Under the pieces are notes generated by a model. That model searched no databases, was not told the origin of the DNA, and saw nothing but the letters and a program-made list of their open reading frames with translations. A stretch of DNA of 64,000 nucleotides from Mycobacterium pinniadriaticum (GTDB lineage: Bacteria > Actinomycetota > Actinomycetes > Mycobacteriales > Mycobacteriaceae), in NCBI RefSeq assembly GCF_026242045.1, contig NZ_JAPJDO010000004.1, positions 1-64,000 of the forward strand, in the 5' to 3' direction. Numbering within the stretch: position 1 is the first letter of the stretch; every line of letters starts with the position of its first letter. This document shows positions 34,530 to 42,747 of the stretch, piece after piece. The position numbers and the translations under genes are program-made.

Positions 34530-35191
34530 GGCGGGGGCGTCTGGCGGTGTGCGATTCCGTGCAGCAGCATCTGCGTCAGCTCGTCGATCTGCCTCTTCCT
34601 GCTGGGGCGGCGTTCCCGAGACGGAAAGAGCCAATCATCAAGCAGTAGAACAGACATCACCGCACCGGCGCTCACCGCAACAGTCAAGGGCGGATCGAGT
34701 CGGTCATAGTGTCTCGGCTCGCCATGATCGAGCAGGGCTCGCCGCATGATGCGCAGTGCCTCGGCGACCTTGTCACTCACCGCCGCGGAAACTCGGTCGA
34801 GCTCCTGATCGCCGCCCTGCGCTCTCGCGGAGATCAGCGTCTTGATCAGTTCGCGATGCTCGTCGACCACTCCATAGAAGCCCGTGACGAACGACCGGAC
34901 GATCTTCTCGGCGTTGGTGGTGGCCGGCTGCTCGCGCTCCCATGACGACACCCAATTGGTCAGAAACTCAGTGAACGGTCGCAGCGTTGCCTGCTCGAAA
35001 AGGCCTGCCTTGCTGCCGAAGTTGCGGAAGATGACCGGTTCGCCGACGCCGGCCTCCTCGGCGATCTGCCGTGTTGTGGTGCCGTGGTAGCCCTGGCTGG
35101 TGAACAGTCGATCTGCCGCCTTGAGGACGAGGTCTTGTACCTCGCGGGGCCCGCGGCGTGCGCGTGGGCCAGTTGGTTCCGCATCGGCCAT
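34526..35191 (-). CDS. TetR-family regulator
   Basis: A 221-residue regulator. The helix-turn-helix is at about residues 18-65 (VLKAADRLFTSQGYHGTTTRQIAEEAG, then GEPVIFRNFGSKAGLF). It is related to the regulators at 37040 and 44109 (FGTKSDLF, EPFSEFI; FGSKVELF, EPFNAVV). It is divergent from member G, and the gap contains the AAGTG-N-CACTT palindrome also found before the AveC-family gene at 37784. It may bind that motif. Confidence 0.87.
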   Translation of the reverse strand: MADAEPTGPRARRGPREVQDLVLKAADRLFTSQGYHGTTTRQIAEEAGVGEPVIFRNFGSKAGLFEQATLRPFTEFLTNWVSSWEREQPATTNAEKIVRSFVTGFYGVVDEHRELIKTLISARAQGGDQELDRVSAAVSDKVAEALRIMRRALLDHGEPRHYDRLDPPLTVAVSAGAVMSVLLLDDWLFPSRERRPSRKRQIDELTQMLLHGIAHRQTPPP

Positions 35192-35241
35192 GTAGACATC
35201 GTATCGCCACTGACGGAGTAAGCGGCACTATTGATTATCGA

Positions 35242-35252
35242 AAGTGACACTT
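35242..35252. promoter_or_regulatory. AAGTG-N-CACTT palindrome before member G
   Basis: Reads AAGTGACACTT, the same core as in the two larger palindromes at 37690 and 37731. It lies 50 bases from the TetR start at 35191 and 84 bases from the start of G. Confidence 0.5.
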
Positions 35253-35336
35253 GCTAAAGCGAGGGGTGCTCTTTACGCTAATTCTGATGTGGTGCGTCTC
35301 ACAAAGGTGAACGTGCCGGGAGAGGCGGAGGAACCG

Positions 35337-36146
35337 GTGATCAGACAGATCGAGATGGACAAGGGCGTCGCCAAGGCGTTCACCTGGTCGGCGGCCGTGG
35401 TCGTCGTCGGACTGCTTGTGGCTCAGGGCTTCCTGATGCGATTCGTGCCTGCGCCCAGCCCCACGCTCAGCGCCGAGGAACTGCGGCAGGTCTTCATCGA
35501 CCGCAGGTTTGCGATTCAGATCGGTTCGATTATCCAGATCATCGCGTGGAGTTTCTGGGCGACGTGGGGGGTCGTCGTAAGTACTTTCATGCGGCGGATG
35601 GAGCGGGGATACCCCTTCCTGACGTATGCCTCGATCGCCCTGGTCGGCGGTGGATCCGTGTTCTTCTTGCTCATCCCGATGACCTGGGCGGTTTGCGCCT
35701 ACCGGGCGGACGAGATGGACCCGCAGATCATCCAGTTCGCCAATGACTGGGTGTGGTTCGACTGGCTGTTCACCTGGCCGCCGTTCGCCATCTGGTTCTT
35801 CGTGATCGCCGCCGCCATCTTCAAGGATCACAATGTGCCCACGATCTATCCCCGCTGGGTGGGCTACTTCAACCTGTGGTGCGGCTTCCTGATCTTCCCG
35901 GCGGCATTGATCGTGTTCTGGAAGGACGGCCCCTTCGCCTACGACGGGGTGGGTGCGTTCTGGTTCCCCGTCGTCATCTTCTTCGGTGAGATCGTCGTGA
36001 TGATCGTTGTGTCGTTGAAGGTCATCAACCAGCAGGCGGCCAAGCTGCAGGCTGACGCCGAAGCCGGAGTGCCGGGAGTCGCGTACGCCGACGTCGACAA
36101 CACTCGCGATCGGCTGGCGTTCACCAGCCCCGAGAGTTCTGCGTGA
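35337..36146 (+). CDS. Six-helix membrane protein, family member G
   Basis: A 269-residue member from GTG 35337 (GGAGG just upstream). A frame back to 35244 exists but would overlap the operator. Landmarks: MRFVPAPSPTLSAEE, TFMRRMERGYP, WAVCAYRADEMDP, TWPPFAIWF, PRWVGYFNLW, and GPFAYDGVGAFW (Asp replaces Asn). It is the first gene of an operon with the second NorE-like and NorF-like genes. Its stop overlaps the NorE-like GTG start by 4 bases, a strong sign that the six-helix family works together with those proteins. Confidence 0.82.
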   Translation: MIRQIEMDKGVAKAFTWSAAVVVVGLLVAQGFLMRFVPAPSPTLSAEELRQVFIDRRFAIQIGSIIQIIAWSFWATWGVVVSTFMRRMERGYPFLTYASIALVGGGSVFFLLIPMTWAVCAYRADEMDPQIIQFANDWVWFDWLFTWPPFAIWFFVIAAAIFKDHNVPTIYPRWVGYFNLWCGFLIFPAALIVFWKDGPFAYDGVGAFWFPVVIFFGEIVVMIVVSLKVINQQAAKLQADAEAGVPGVAYADVDNTRDRLAFTSPESSA

Positions 36147-36742
36147 CCGATACGGCGATCAATCGCGCCGGGTCACGAAGGGCAGGCATACCCCATACGC
36201 CGGGTGAAGACGGAACCTGGATCTTCATCCTGGGCGACATGACCGTCTTCTCCGGGTTCTTCATCACCTACCTGGTCTATCGGTCGCGCAACGTCGAGCT
36301 GTTCAACGAGTCGTCGGCCCGGCTGACGCAGCTGTACGGAGTGATCAATACTCTTCTGCTGCTGACCAGTTCGGTGCTGGTGGTGACGGGACTGCGCGCG
36401 ATTCGCCGCCGGGCGCTGAGCATCGCACCGAAGTGCTTCGCCGGTGCGTTTGTGTGCGGACTGGGCTTCTCGGTCCTCAAGGTCAGCGAGTACACCAGCA
36501 AGGTCGGTCACGGCATCACCCCGGCCACGAACGAATTCTGGATGTACTTCTACATTCTGACCGGTCTGCACTTCTTCCACTTGCTGGTCGGGATGGCCGT
36601 GTTGGTCTACCTGATGGTGAAGTCCAAGAAGGAACGGTTGACGGTCAAGGAGTTCGCCTTTGTCGAAGGCGGTGCCTGCTTCTGGCACATGGTCGACCTG
36701 CTGTGGATCGTGCTGTTCCCGTTGCTGTACTTCGTGAGGTGA
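36143..36742 (+). CDS. NorE-like / cytochrome c oxidase subunit III-like protein, second copy
   Basis: A 199-residue paralogue of the protein at 24974. It has GTWIFILGDMTVFSGF, TNEFWMYFYILTGLHFFHL and GGACFWHMVDLLWIVLFPLLYF. The start is GTG 36143, overlapping the member G stop (GTGA). About five helices are predicted. No heme-copper subunit I is encoded nearby. Heme-ligand residues are not expected in this subunit type, so a role in assembly or stabilisation of a partner complex is the natural guess. Confidence 0.85.
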   Translation: MTDTAINRAGSRRAGIPHTPGEDGTWIFILGDMTVFSGFFITYLVYRSRNVELFNESSARLTQLYGVINTLLLLTSSVLVVTGLRAIRRRALSIAPKCFAGAFVCGLGFSVLKVSEYTSKVGHGITPATNEFWMYFYILTGLHFFHLLVGMAVLVYLMVKSKKERLTVKEFAFVEGGACFWHMVDLLWIVLFPLLYFVR

Positions 36743-36749
36743 GGTCCCG

Positions 36750-37043
36750 GTGAACCACAGCGCGCCAGTCACTTTCGCCGAACTCCTGCGCGGCCCATTC
36801 GTTGTGGTGTGGGGGATACTCATCGCGGCGACGCTGCTCTCGTGGTACCTGGGTGCCGATCACGGCATCCACAACCATCAGGTCGCGACGACCGTGATCC
36901 TGCTCGTGGCGTTCGTCAAAGTCCGATTCGTGGGCCTGTACTTCATGGAACTCAGGGATGCGCCCACTCGGTTGCGCACCCTGTTCGAAGTGCATTGCCT
37001 GGCGGTCTGCACAGCAATGCTGACGGTGTATTTCGCAAGTTAG
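36750..37043 (+). CDS. NorF-like / COX subunit IV-like small membrane protein, second copy
   Basis: A 97-residue paralogue of the protein at 25594 with three predicted helices and the motif FVKVRFVGLYFMELRDAP. The start is GTG 36750, 7 bases after the NorE-like stop. It ends the operon G, NorE-like, NorF-like and converges with the TetR gene at 37040 with a 4-base overlap. Confidence 0.82.
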   Translation: MNHSAPVTFAELLRGPFVVVWGILIAATLLSWYLGADHGIHNHQVATTVILLVAFVKVRFVGLYFMELRDAPTRLRTLFEVHCLAVCTAMLTVYFAS

Positions 37044-37663
37044 GCGGGTCGGCCGCTGATCCCGTATGCGATCAGCATCGCGATCTCCTTGATCATCCGA
37101 GCACGGCTTGGAGAACGAAATCCGGCAGGAACGATCCAGTCCTCCAATACCACCGCGCCGATGACCATCGCACCCACCGACGCGATGGTTGCCGGCGGGT
37201 CGAGGCGATCGAGGTGATGATCGGTGGCGATCTCGAGTCCCGCGTCGTGCACGGCCCTGAGGCCTTCTCGAAGACGCCAGCTGATGGAGAGAGCCGACTT
37301 GTGCAGGGGATTGCCCGGATCGGCACGTGCCTCCATCAGCTCCTGAAACAGCCGGCGGTCCTGCTGCACGAGCTTGAACAGCCCGTCCACCAGACTCTCG
37401 GCCAGCTGTTCGACCGAAGAGTCCGTGCTGAACTCATGCCACGACCGAATCCAGCCGTCGATGAACTCGGAGAACGGCTCGAGGATCGCGGCCTCGAACA
37501 GGTCTGATTTGGTGCCGAACAGGCGGAACAACGTCGGCTCGGAAACCTGGGCGCCCACGGCGATCTCTTTTGTGGTGGTCGACTTATAGCCGTTCGCAGT
37601 GAACAGCGCCCGCGCCGCGGTGAGTATCCGGGTCCTTGCGTCGCGACGAGGCCCTTGTTGCAT
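37040..37663 (-). CDS. TetR-family regulator
   Basis: A 207-residue regulator. The helix-turn-helix is at about residues 10-55 (ILTAARALFTANGYKSTTTKEIAVGAQ, then SEPTLFRLFGTKSDLF). The ligand domain has DPPATIASVGAMVIGAVVLEDW, nearly repeated in the regulator at 44109 (DPPATIGAVASMIIGSVLLGDW). It is divergent from the AveC-family gene at 37784. Two 19-base palindromes lie in the gap, which makes this the likely repressor of that gene. Confidence 0.88.
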   Translation of the reverse strand: MQQGPRRDARTRILTAARALFTANGYKSTTTKEIAVGAQVSEPTLFRLFGTKSDLFEAAILEPFSEFIDGWIRSWHEFSTDSSVEQLAESLVDGLFKLVQQDRRLFQELMEARADPGNPLHKSALSISWRLREGLRAVHDAGLEIATDHHLDRLDPPATIASVGAMVIGAVVLEDWIVPAGFRSPSRARMIKEIAMLIAYGISGRPA

Positions 37664-37689
37664 GCCACGATCCTACGGCTACCACTGTT

Positions 37690-37708
37690 ATGCAAGTGGC
37701 ACTTGCAT
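37690..37708. promoter_or_regulatory. Perfect 19-base palindrome, TetR operator candidate
   Basis: Arms ATGCAAGTG and CACTTGCAT around a central G, 26 bases upstream of the TetR start at 37663. Its core AAGTG-N-CACTT recurs at 35242. Confidence 0.7.
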
Positions 37709-37730
37709 TTGTGAGTCGGCTCGCCTCATA

Positions 37731-37749
37731 ATGCGAGTGGCACTTGCAT
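37731..37749. promoter_or_regulatory. Near-perfect 19-base palindrome, second operator copy
   Basis: Reads ATGCGAGTG-G-CACTTGCAT, one mismatch from the first copy. The centres are 41 bases apart, about four helical turns. It lies 34 bases before GTG 37784, covering the likely promoter of the AveC-family gene. Confidence 0.65.
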
Positions 37750-37783
37750 GTGGTGTGGTCCAGCACGATGGATAGGACTTGGT

Positions 37784-38860
37784 GTGGCGACGATCCAGCG
37801 GGGGAACGTGCCGGCCGGTGGCGTCGTCGACGGGTCGAAGGCGCGGCGCCTGCGCCCCGTCCTGTGGTGGGCAGGCATCGGCGGGCTGCTGCTGGCGTTT
37901 CAGATCGTCGTCATGGTCAGGTGGGTTGCCGGCCCAAACTTCGTGCCGACCGATCCCGGGCCGGATCCTATTCCGGTGTGGCAATCGGCGATGCTCACGG
38001 CATTGCAGATCGCGATCCCGACAGGGGCCGTTGTCTTGCTGTACTTCTGGGTGGTCCGGCCGTGGCGGCAACAGGGCTATCTCACGACGGATGCGATGAT
38101 CGCCCTGGCCGCGTCGACGGTGTTCTTCTGGGACATGGTGATGAACTACACGTCGGTGACGTTGTTCTACAACTCGCACCTGATCAATCGGGGCGCGTGG
38201 GCCAACGGGGCCTGGCCCACCTGGATCAGCCCGAACGCGAATCGCCTGCCCGAGCCGCTGTTGATCGTGCCGCCGGCTTACACCGCGCTGGTGTATTCGC
38301 AGGTCATCATTGTCCTCTGGATTATTCGCAAGGTGAAGGCCCGCTGGCCGAGGCTCGGTGTGGCCGGGACCGTCGGAGCGATCGTGTTGGGGCTGACGAT
38401 CAGCGACACGATGATCGAGGGTCTGGTTCTGCGAACCGGCGTCTACGCCTACCCCGGCGGCATCCGCGCGATCACTCTCTTCGCCGGCGAGACCTACCAG
38501 ATACCGTTGTCGGAAACCCTCCTATTCGGCGGCTTCGGGCTGGGCGCCATCGCTTGCCTGAGCCACTTCCGCGATGACCGCGGCCAGACGTTCGTCGAGC
38601 GCGGGATCAGCACACTCAAGCTGAACTTCAGAGGGCGACAGCTCGTGAAGTTCTTCGCGATCTATGGCGCTGTTCACCTGAGTTTTGTTCTGCTGTACAT
38701 GATTCCGCAGCAATTCTTCGCCCTGCACTCCGGACCATTCCCCGAGGGCTATCCGTCTTACCTGGTGAACGACATGTGTTCGTCGGGGGTTGACGCAGCG
38801 ACCTGCCCGGGCCCGGGTGTCCCCATGCCCAGACCGCCCTATGAGAATTCGCAACGATAG
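37784..38860 (+). CDS. AveC-family membrane protein 2
   Basis: A 358-residue member. GTG 37784 is preferred because AGGA lies upstream; a frame from 37748 would begin inside the operator. It shares FFWDMVMNY, a motif with IEGLVLRTGVYAYPGG, TLFAGETYQIP, and HFRDDRGQTFVERG with the other AveC-family proteins. About seven helices and a hydrophilic, Cys- and Pro-rich tail (CPGPGVPMP) follow, resembling the tails of copies 1 and 3. Member H of the six-helix family starts 10 bases after its stop, so they are probably cotranscribed. Confidence 0.78.
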   Translation: MATIQRGNVPAGGVVDGSKARRLRPVLWWAGIGGLLLAFQIVVMVRWVAGPNFVPTDPGPDPIPVWQSAMLTALQIAIPTGAVVLLYFWVVRPWRQQGYLTTDAMIALAASTVFFWDMVMNYTSVTLFYNSHLINRGAWANGAWPTWISPNANRLPEPLLIVPPAYTALVYSQVIIVLWIIRKVKARWPRLGVAGTVGAIVLGLTISDTMIEGLVLRTGVYAYPGGIRAITLFAGETYQIPLSETLLFGGFGLGAIACLSHFRDDRGQTFVERGISTLKLNFRGRQLVKFFAIYGAVHLSFVLLYMIPQQFFALHSGPFPEGYPSYLVNDMCSSGVDAATCPGPGVPMPRPPYENSQR

Positions 38861-38870
38861 GACACGAGAT

Positions 38871-39641
38871 ATGCGCACCGATGGCTTCGACCCGCGAGTC
38901 TTGAAATTCTGCACCTATACCGGATTCGCCTTCGCCTTCTTCTGGCCGTTCGCCGCGATCGTCGTCGCGAGCGGCCAGTACATCCTGCCGCCATCCGCGG
39001 CAGACCCCGCTGCCGCGGTGGTGGCCGACTACCTCGCCCACACAACGGGAATCAGGGTGGCCACGGTGATCTTCATCTTCTCGAGCATTCTGTACACCAC
39101 GTGGAGCGCCAGCATCATCCAGATGGTCCGACGGAGGGAAGGCCAGTGGCCGATCCTGTTCAACGTCATGTTGATCTCGGTCGCCGCCGAGGTTGTCGTG
39201 GTGATGTTCATCGGCTTCTTCTTCGGGGCAGCCGCGTGGCGTCCCGGCGAGACGAGTCCGGACGTGACACAGGCTTTGAACGACCTGGGCTGGTTGGGTG
39301 TGTTGTTCACCGGCGCCCCGTTCGCGCTGTTCCAGATCGCCCTGGCTATCAGCATCCTGATGGACAAAAGCGCCCGGCCCGCCTACCCGCGCTGGTCGGC
39401 CTACTTCAACCTGTTCGCAAGCTTCTTCATGTGCGAAGCCAGTCTGCTGCTGTTCTTCAAGACCGGACCGTTCTCGCAGAACGGCGTCCTGGTGTTCTAC
39501 GTGCCGATGATCGTCTTCTTCGTGTGGATCGTGACGTTCTCAGTCCTGACGATCCGCGCCATCAACGCCGAAGCCGCTGCCGGCGACAGTGGTGTCACTG
39601 TGTCCGAGGCCCTTCGAGTCCCCACAGCGTCATCTGCGTGA
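38871..39641 (+). CDS. Six-helix membrane protein, family member H
   Basis: A 256-residue member from ATG 38871. Landmarks: YILPPSAADPA, QMVRRREGQWP, GAAAWRPGETSPDV, NDLGWLGV, PRWSAYFNLF, and GPFSQNGVLVFY (AWNG has become SQNG, a divergent form of the motif). It follows AveC-family protein 2 by 10 bases. Its final 47 bases overlap the convergent TetR gene at 39595, a long overlap for this region. Confidence 0.8.
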   Translation: MRTDGFDPRVLKFCTYTGFAFAFFWPFAAIVVASGQYILPPSAADPAAAVVADYLAHTTGIRVATVIFIFSSILYTTWSASIIQMVRRREGQWPILFNVMLISVAAEVVVVMFIGFFFGAAAWRPGETSPDVTQALNDLGWLGVLFTGAPFALFQIALAISILMDKSARPAYPRWSAYFNLFASFFMCEASLLLFFKTGPFSQNGVLVFYVPMIVFFVWIVTFSVLTIRAINAEAAAGDSGVTVSEALRVPTASSA

Positions 39642-40239
39642 GCTGGTTGATCAGGTATTCGAAGTCGCCCAGCTGCTCATCGGTGAACAGCCAATCGCGG
39701 TGCACGGTGGCCGAGAACGCCATGCCGATGATGAGCCGCACCGCGATACCGTGATCGGCTGTCCAGCCGCGCAGTTCGGCTTCGACGGCGAAGATATCGA
39801 CCAGCGAATCGATCACCGGTGTGAAGGTGGAACGCAGATCGCCCAGCCCCTCGGCCTCGTCGACGGACATCGCGGCCAGGAACGCCTGCAGCAGGGCCCG
39901 CTCACCCTCCAGCACGGTGCGCAGACTGCCGAAGAACTCGCGGATCTCCGTCTCGGAGTCGCGTGAGCCACGTGGACGGGCTGCCCAGGACTCCCGGAAA
40001 TCGGCGAAGAAGCACTCGACCGGGCCGGCCACAGCCTCCTGGAAAAGCGCTGCCTTCGACGGAACATGGCGGAACAGGGTTCGTTCGGTGATGCCCGCCG
40101 CCGCCGCGATGTCCCGCGTGGTCGTTCCCCGGTACCCGCGTTGGGCGAAGATCTCGATCGCGGCCGCCAGGAGGCGCTCCCGGTTCTTGGCCGCTACCGC
40201 TCGCCGGCCGTCCGTTGTGTCAGTCAGCGTAGGAATCAA
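39595..40239 (-). CDS. TetR-family regulator at the end of the AveC-NorD-NorQ operon
   Basis: A 214-residue regulator. The helix-turn-helix is at about residues 21-65 (LLAAAIEIFAQRGYRGTTTRDIAAAAG, then TERTLFRHVPSKAALF). The start ATG 40239 lies inside the end of the NorQ-like gene (20-base overlap), so it is cotranscribed with that operon and may regulate it. The ligand domain cannot be assigned. Confidence 0.87.
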   Translation of the reverse strand: MIPTLTDTTDGRRAVAAKNRERLLAAAIEIFAQRGYRGTTTRDIAAAAGITERTLFRHVPSKAALFQEAVAGPVECFFADFRESWAARPRGSRDSETEIREFFGSLRTVLEGERALLQAFLAAMSVDEAEGLGDLRSTFTPVIDSLVDIFAVEAELRGWTADHGIAVRLIIGMAFSATVHRDWLFTDEQLGDFEYLINQLTQMTLWGLEGPRTQ

Positions 40240-41044
40240 TCATGGCAATGAGGCCGCGGCGCAGCTCCTGGTCGTCGGATAGCGGGCCGGCGATGGCGGC
40301 GATGGTCGCATCGCGGAAGGTGAGCCCGGCCCGCATCAGCTGACTGGCGGCGACAAGTGTTCTGGTCGAACACACTTCCCGCATTCCCGGGTGCGCCACC
40401 TTCCGGACCGCCTGGGCAAAGCGCAGCAAGTCGTCGACTCTGGCGTCGTGATGCTCGGATTCGTGCCGGACGATTTCCGCCTCGTGAGCAGGATCGGGGT
40501 ATTCGAGTTCGATCGCCACCATGCGTTGACGGGTCGATGGCTTCATGTCCTTGAGGATGCTCTGATATCCGGGGTTGTAGGACACCACGAGCTGAAAACC
40601 CGGCGTGGCCTTGACCGTCTGCCCGCCGAGGCGTTCCAGGCTCAACTCCCGGCGATGGTCGGCCAGGGAGTGGATCGCCACCACCGCGTCCTGGCGTGCC
40701 TCGACGATCTCGTCGAGGTAGCAGATGCCACCTTCGCGGGCGGCGGTGGTCAGAGGCCCATCGACCCAGCGGGTTTCGCCACCGATCAACAGGAATCGGC
40801 CGAGCAGGTCTGAGGCGGTCATGTCTTCGTGGCAGGACACCGTGTGCAGCGGAATCTGCAGCGACGCCGCTATGTGCTCGACCAGACGAGTTTTACCGCA
40901 CCCGGTGGGACCTTTGAGCATCACCGGCAAACCCATCTCCCAGGCCGCACGAAAAACGGTGACCTCGTTGCCGATCGGCAAGTAGTAGGGAACGTCTGCC
41001 GACTGATGATCAATGTCCACGCGCTCAAACTCCTGCACTGACAT
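40220..41044 (-). CDS. NorQ/CbbQ-type MoxR AAA+ ATPase
   Basis: A 274-residue AAA+ protein. Walker A GPTGCGKT is at 45-52, Walker B ICYLDE at 107-112, and the sensor region has VVSYNPGYQ. The family (CbbQ, NirQ, NorQ, GpvN) acts with a VWA protein as a chaperone that inserts a metal or activates an enzyme. The VWA partner is encoded just upstream, overlapping by 20 bases. With NorE- and NorF-like genes elsewhere in the window, four of the nor accessory types are present without norC or norB. Confidence 0.9.
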   Translation of the reverse strand: MSVQEFERVDIDHQSADVPYYLPIGNEVTVFRAAWEMGLPVMLKGPTGCGKTRLVEHIAASLQIPLHTVSCHEDMTASDLLGRFLLIGGETRWVDGPLTTAAREGGICYLDEIVEARQDAVVAIHSLADHRRELSLERLGGQTVKATPGFQLVVSYNPGYQSILKDMKPSTRQRMVAIELEYPDPAHEAEIVRHESEHHDARVDDLLRFAQAVRKVAHPGMREVCSTRTLVAASQLMRAGLTFRDATIAAIAGPLSDDQELRRGLIAMIDSYAD

Positions 41045-42719
41045 GCACACTCCTCTGTGTGTGTTGTGGACGCTGTGTCCCGCGAGCCCGTCCGAGTGCT
41101 CCGCCGAACAAATCGCGCACGTGGGGAGCCAATTCGTCCGCGTCGTGGACGACGCGGTGTTGGGCTGGGGGCCATACCGATTCGTCCGGTGTCGGGCGGA
41201 CCGACAATCCGGCAATGGCGACGCCGCGCAGCGTCGCCTCCTCGATCGCGAACCGGGCATCCTCGGTGGCATATCGCCCTTCATAGCCGTGGTCGAAGAC
41301 CACGCCGTCACCGATCACCACGACCAACTGGTGGTCGGTGCCGGCCCGGGTGGCCACGAGGTTCGTGGCGTGCCGGACCGCGGCCCCGAGTCGGGTGAAT
41401 CCTGATGGTCCGATACTGAGCAAGCGACGCTGCGCGGCCGCGGACCACGGCTCGTCGAACGACTTGGCGTGCAGGAAGCGCACATTGCGGCGGCCTTGGG
41501 AGTAGAAGCCGTAGGTCGCGGTGCGCACTCCGAGTTGGTCGAGGGCAGAGGTCACCTCGAAGGCGAGGTTGCGCTGCGCGGCGAACACCACTTCGCCGTC
41601 CGTGGTCTCGGCAGTCGACCCGGTGGCATCGAGCAGGACCAGTACCCCTAGGCGCCGAGAGGTACGTCTTGACGCGGTGTACACCAGGGCTTCACCGCCA
41701 TGTCCCGCGGCGACATTCGTCTGCAGATCGACGAGCGCGGACAGGTCGAGGTTGTCACCCATCGGCTCGGCGCGGTGGGTTTCCCAGGCCAGCCCCAGCC
41801 GGGCCATCGCCCGCATGAGGGAGCGGTTGGGCGGGGCACCGCTCGGTTCGGCGTCGTCGGCGGGGGCCGGGTCGAACTCGCCGACCAATGTCCAGTCCTC
41901 GTGATAGGCGCGGCGGTGGGTGTCCCACTCCGGGTAGGCGGCACCGACCACGAGCTCACCGGCCATCTCGATGCGCGGATGTCCGCCGCCGGGAACCAGG
42001 CGCCCCTTGGCGGAGTTACCCCGTCCGTGCCGGGCCCCGACGACGGGTACCTCGTCGCCTGCGGTGCCTTCGCTGGGCGAGCGGCTCATCCCGAGTAACT
42101 TCTGGAGGGCATCGCCGAACGGACTTCGCATGGGCGCGGAGAACAGCTCCATGATCCGGCTGCGCTCGCCGGCGGCGGTGTCGTCGTCCTCGTCTTCCGG
42201 CTCGGGCAGCTGATCGGATGCCGCAAGCTTCTTGTCACCCGAATCCCCAGCCGCCGAGGCGTTCCCGGCCGAGAGGATGCGCCCTGGTGTCAATTCGCCG
42301 AACCACGACGGCGCGGTAGGTAGTTTTTCGGTCGATCGCGCCCGCGACAGCGACTCAGTCGCCGACACCGACGGCCGGACACCGGCGCCGACGTCGCGCA
42401 GGGCCGCGTTGAACGAGCGCGGCAGCATGTGTTCCAGCGCGATGCACGATCGGAGGACTTCCAGCATCAGGTAACGCTGGGCGACCGCTGAACCACCCCA
42501 ATTGAGTTTGCGCAGAACGTCTTTGCGGTAGGTGCCGGATCGTTGCAGCGAGGCCTGGCAGATCACCAGGTACCGCGCGTCGGTGGAGTCCTGGTCCAGG
42601 TGTGTGGGCACCTGGATGGTTGACCCGTCGCTGCCACCGACGGGGCCCTTCGTGAACTCCAGGGGCACCGGCTTGCCGGCTAGTGCACTCGCGAACAACG
42701 ACAGCGTGAGGTTCCCCAC
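41025..42719 (-). CDS. NorD-like VWA-domain activation protein
   Basis: The start is uncertain: GTG 42719 gives 564 residues beginning VGNLTLSLFASAL, while ATG 42797 would add 26 low-complexity residues overlapping the upstream gene. The C-terminal 200 residues form a von Willebrand A domain with a variant metal-binding motif LLDATGSTAE, followed by VVVIGDGVVFDHG. The middle is acidic and low-complexity (PEPEDEDDD). NorD/CbbO proteins pair with MoxR ATPases to activate NO reductase or RuBisCO. The target here is not visible; the operon partner is an AveC-family protein. Confidence 0.82.
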   Translation of the reverse strand: MGNLTLSLFASALAGKPVPLEFTKGPVGGSDGSTIQVPTHLDQDSTDARYLVICQASLQRSGTYRKDVLRKLNWGGSAVAQRYLMLEVLRSCIALEHMLPRSFNAALRDVGAGVRPSVSATESLSRARSTEKLPTAPSWFGELTPGRILSAGNASAAGDSGDKKLAASDQLPEPEDEDDDTAAGERSRIMELFSAPMRSPFGDALQKLLGMSRSPSEGTAGDEVPVVGARHGRGNSAKGRLVPGGGHPRIEMAGELVVGAAYPEWDTHRRAYHEDWTLVGEFDPAPADDAEPSGAPPNRSLMRAMARLGLAWETHRAEPMGDNLDLSALVDLQTNVAAGHGGEALVYTASRRTSRRLGVLVLLDATGSTAETTDGEVVFAAQRNLAFEVTSALDQLGVRTATYGFYSQGRRNVRFLHAKSFDEPWSAAAQRRLLSIGPSGFTRLGAAVRHATNLVATRAGTDHQLVVVIGDGVVFDHGYEGRYATEDARFAIEEATLRGVAIAGLSVRPTPDESVWPPAQHRVVHDADELAPHVRDLFGGALGRARGTQRPQHTQRSVHVSAGV

Positions 42720-42747
42720 AGCCTGGGGAGTGGGGGAGTCGCGATGA

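Noticed and set aside
24974..42719. A complete denitrification-type NO reductase operon
   Set aside because: Only accessory-type genes are present; no norC or norB, and the partners differ.
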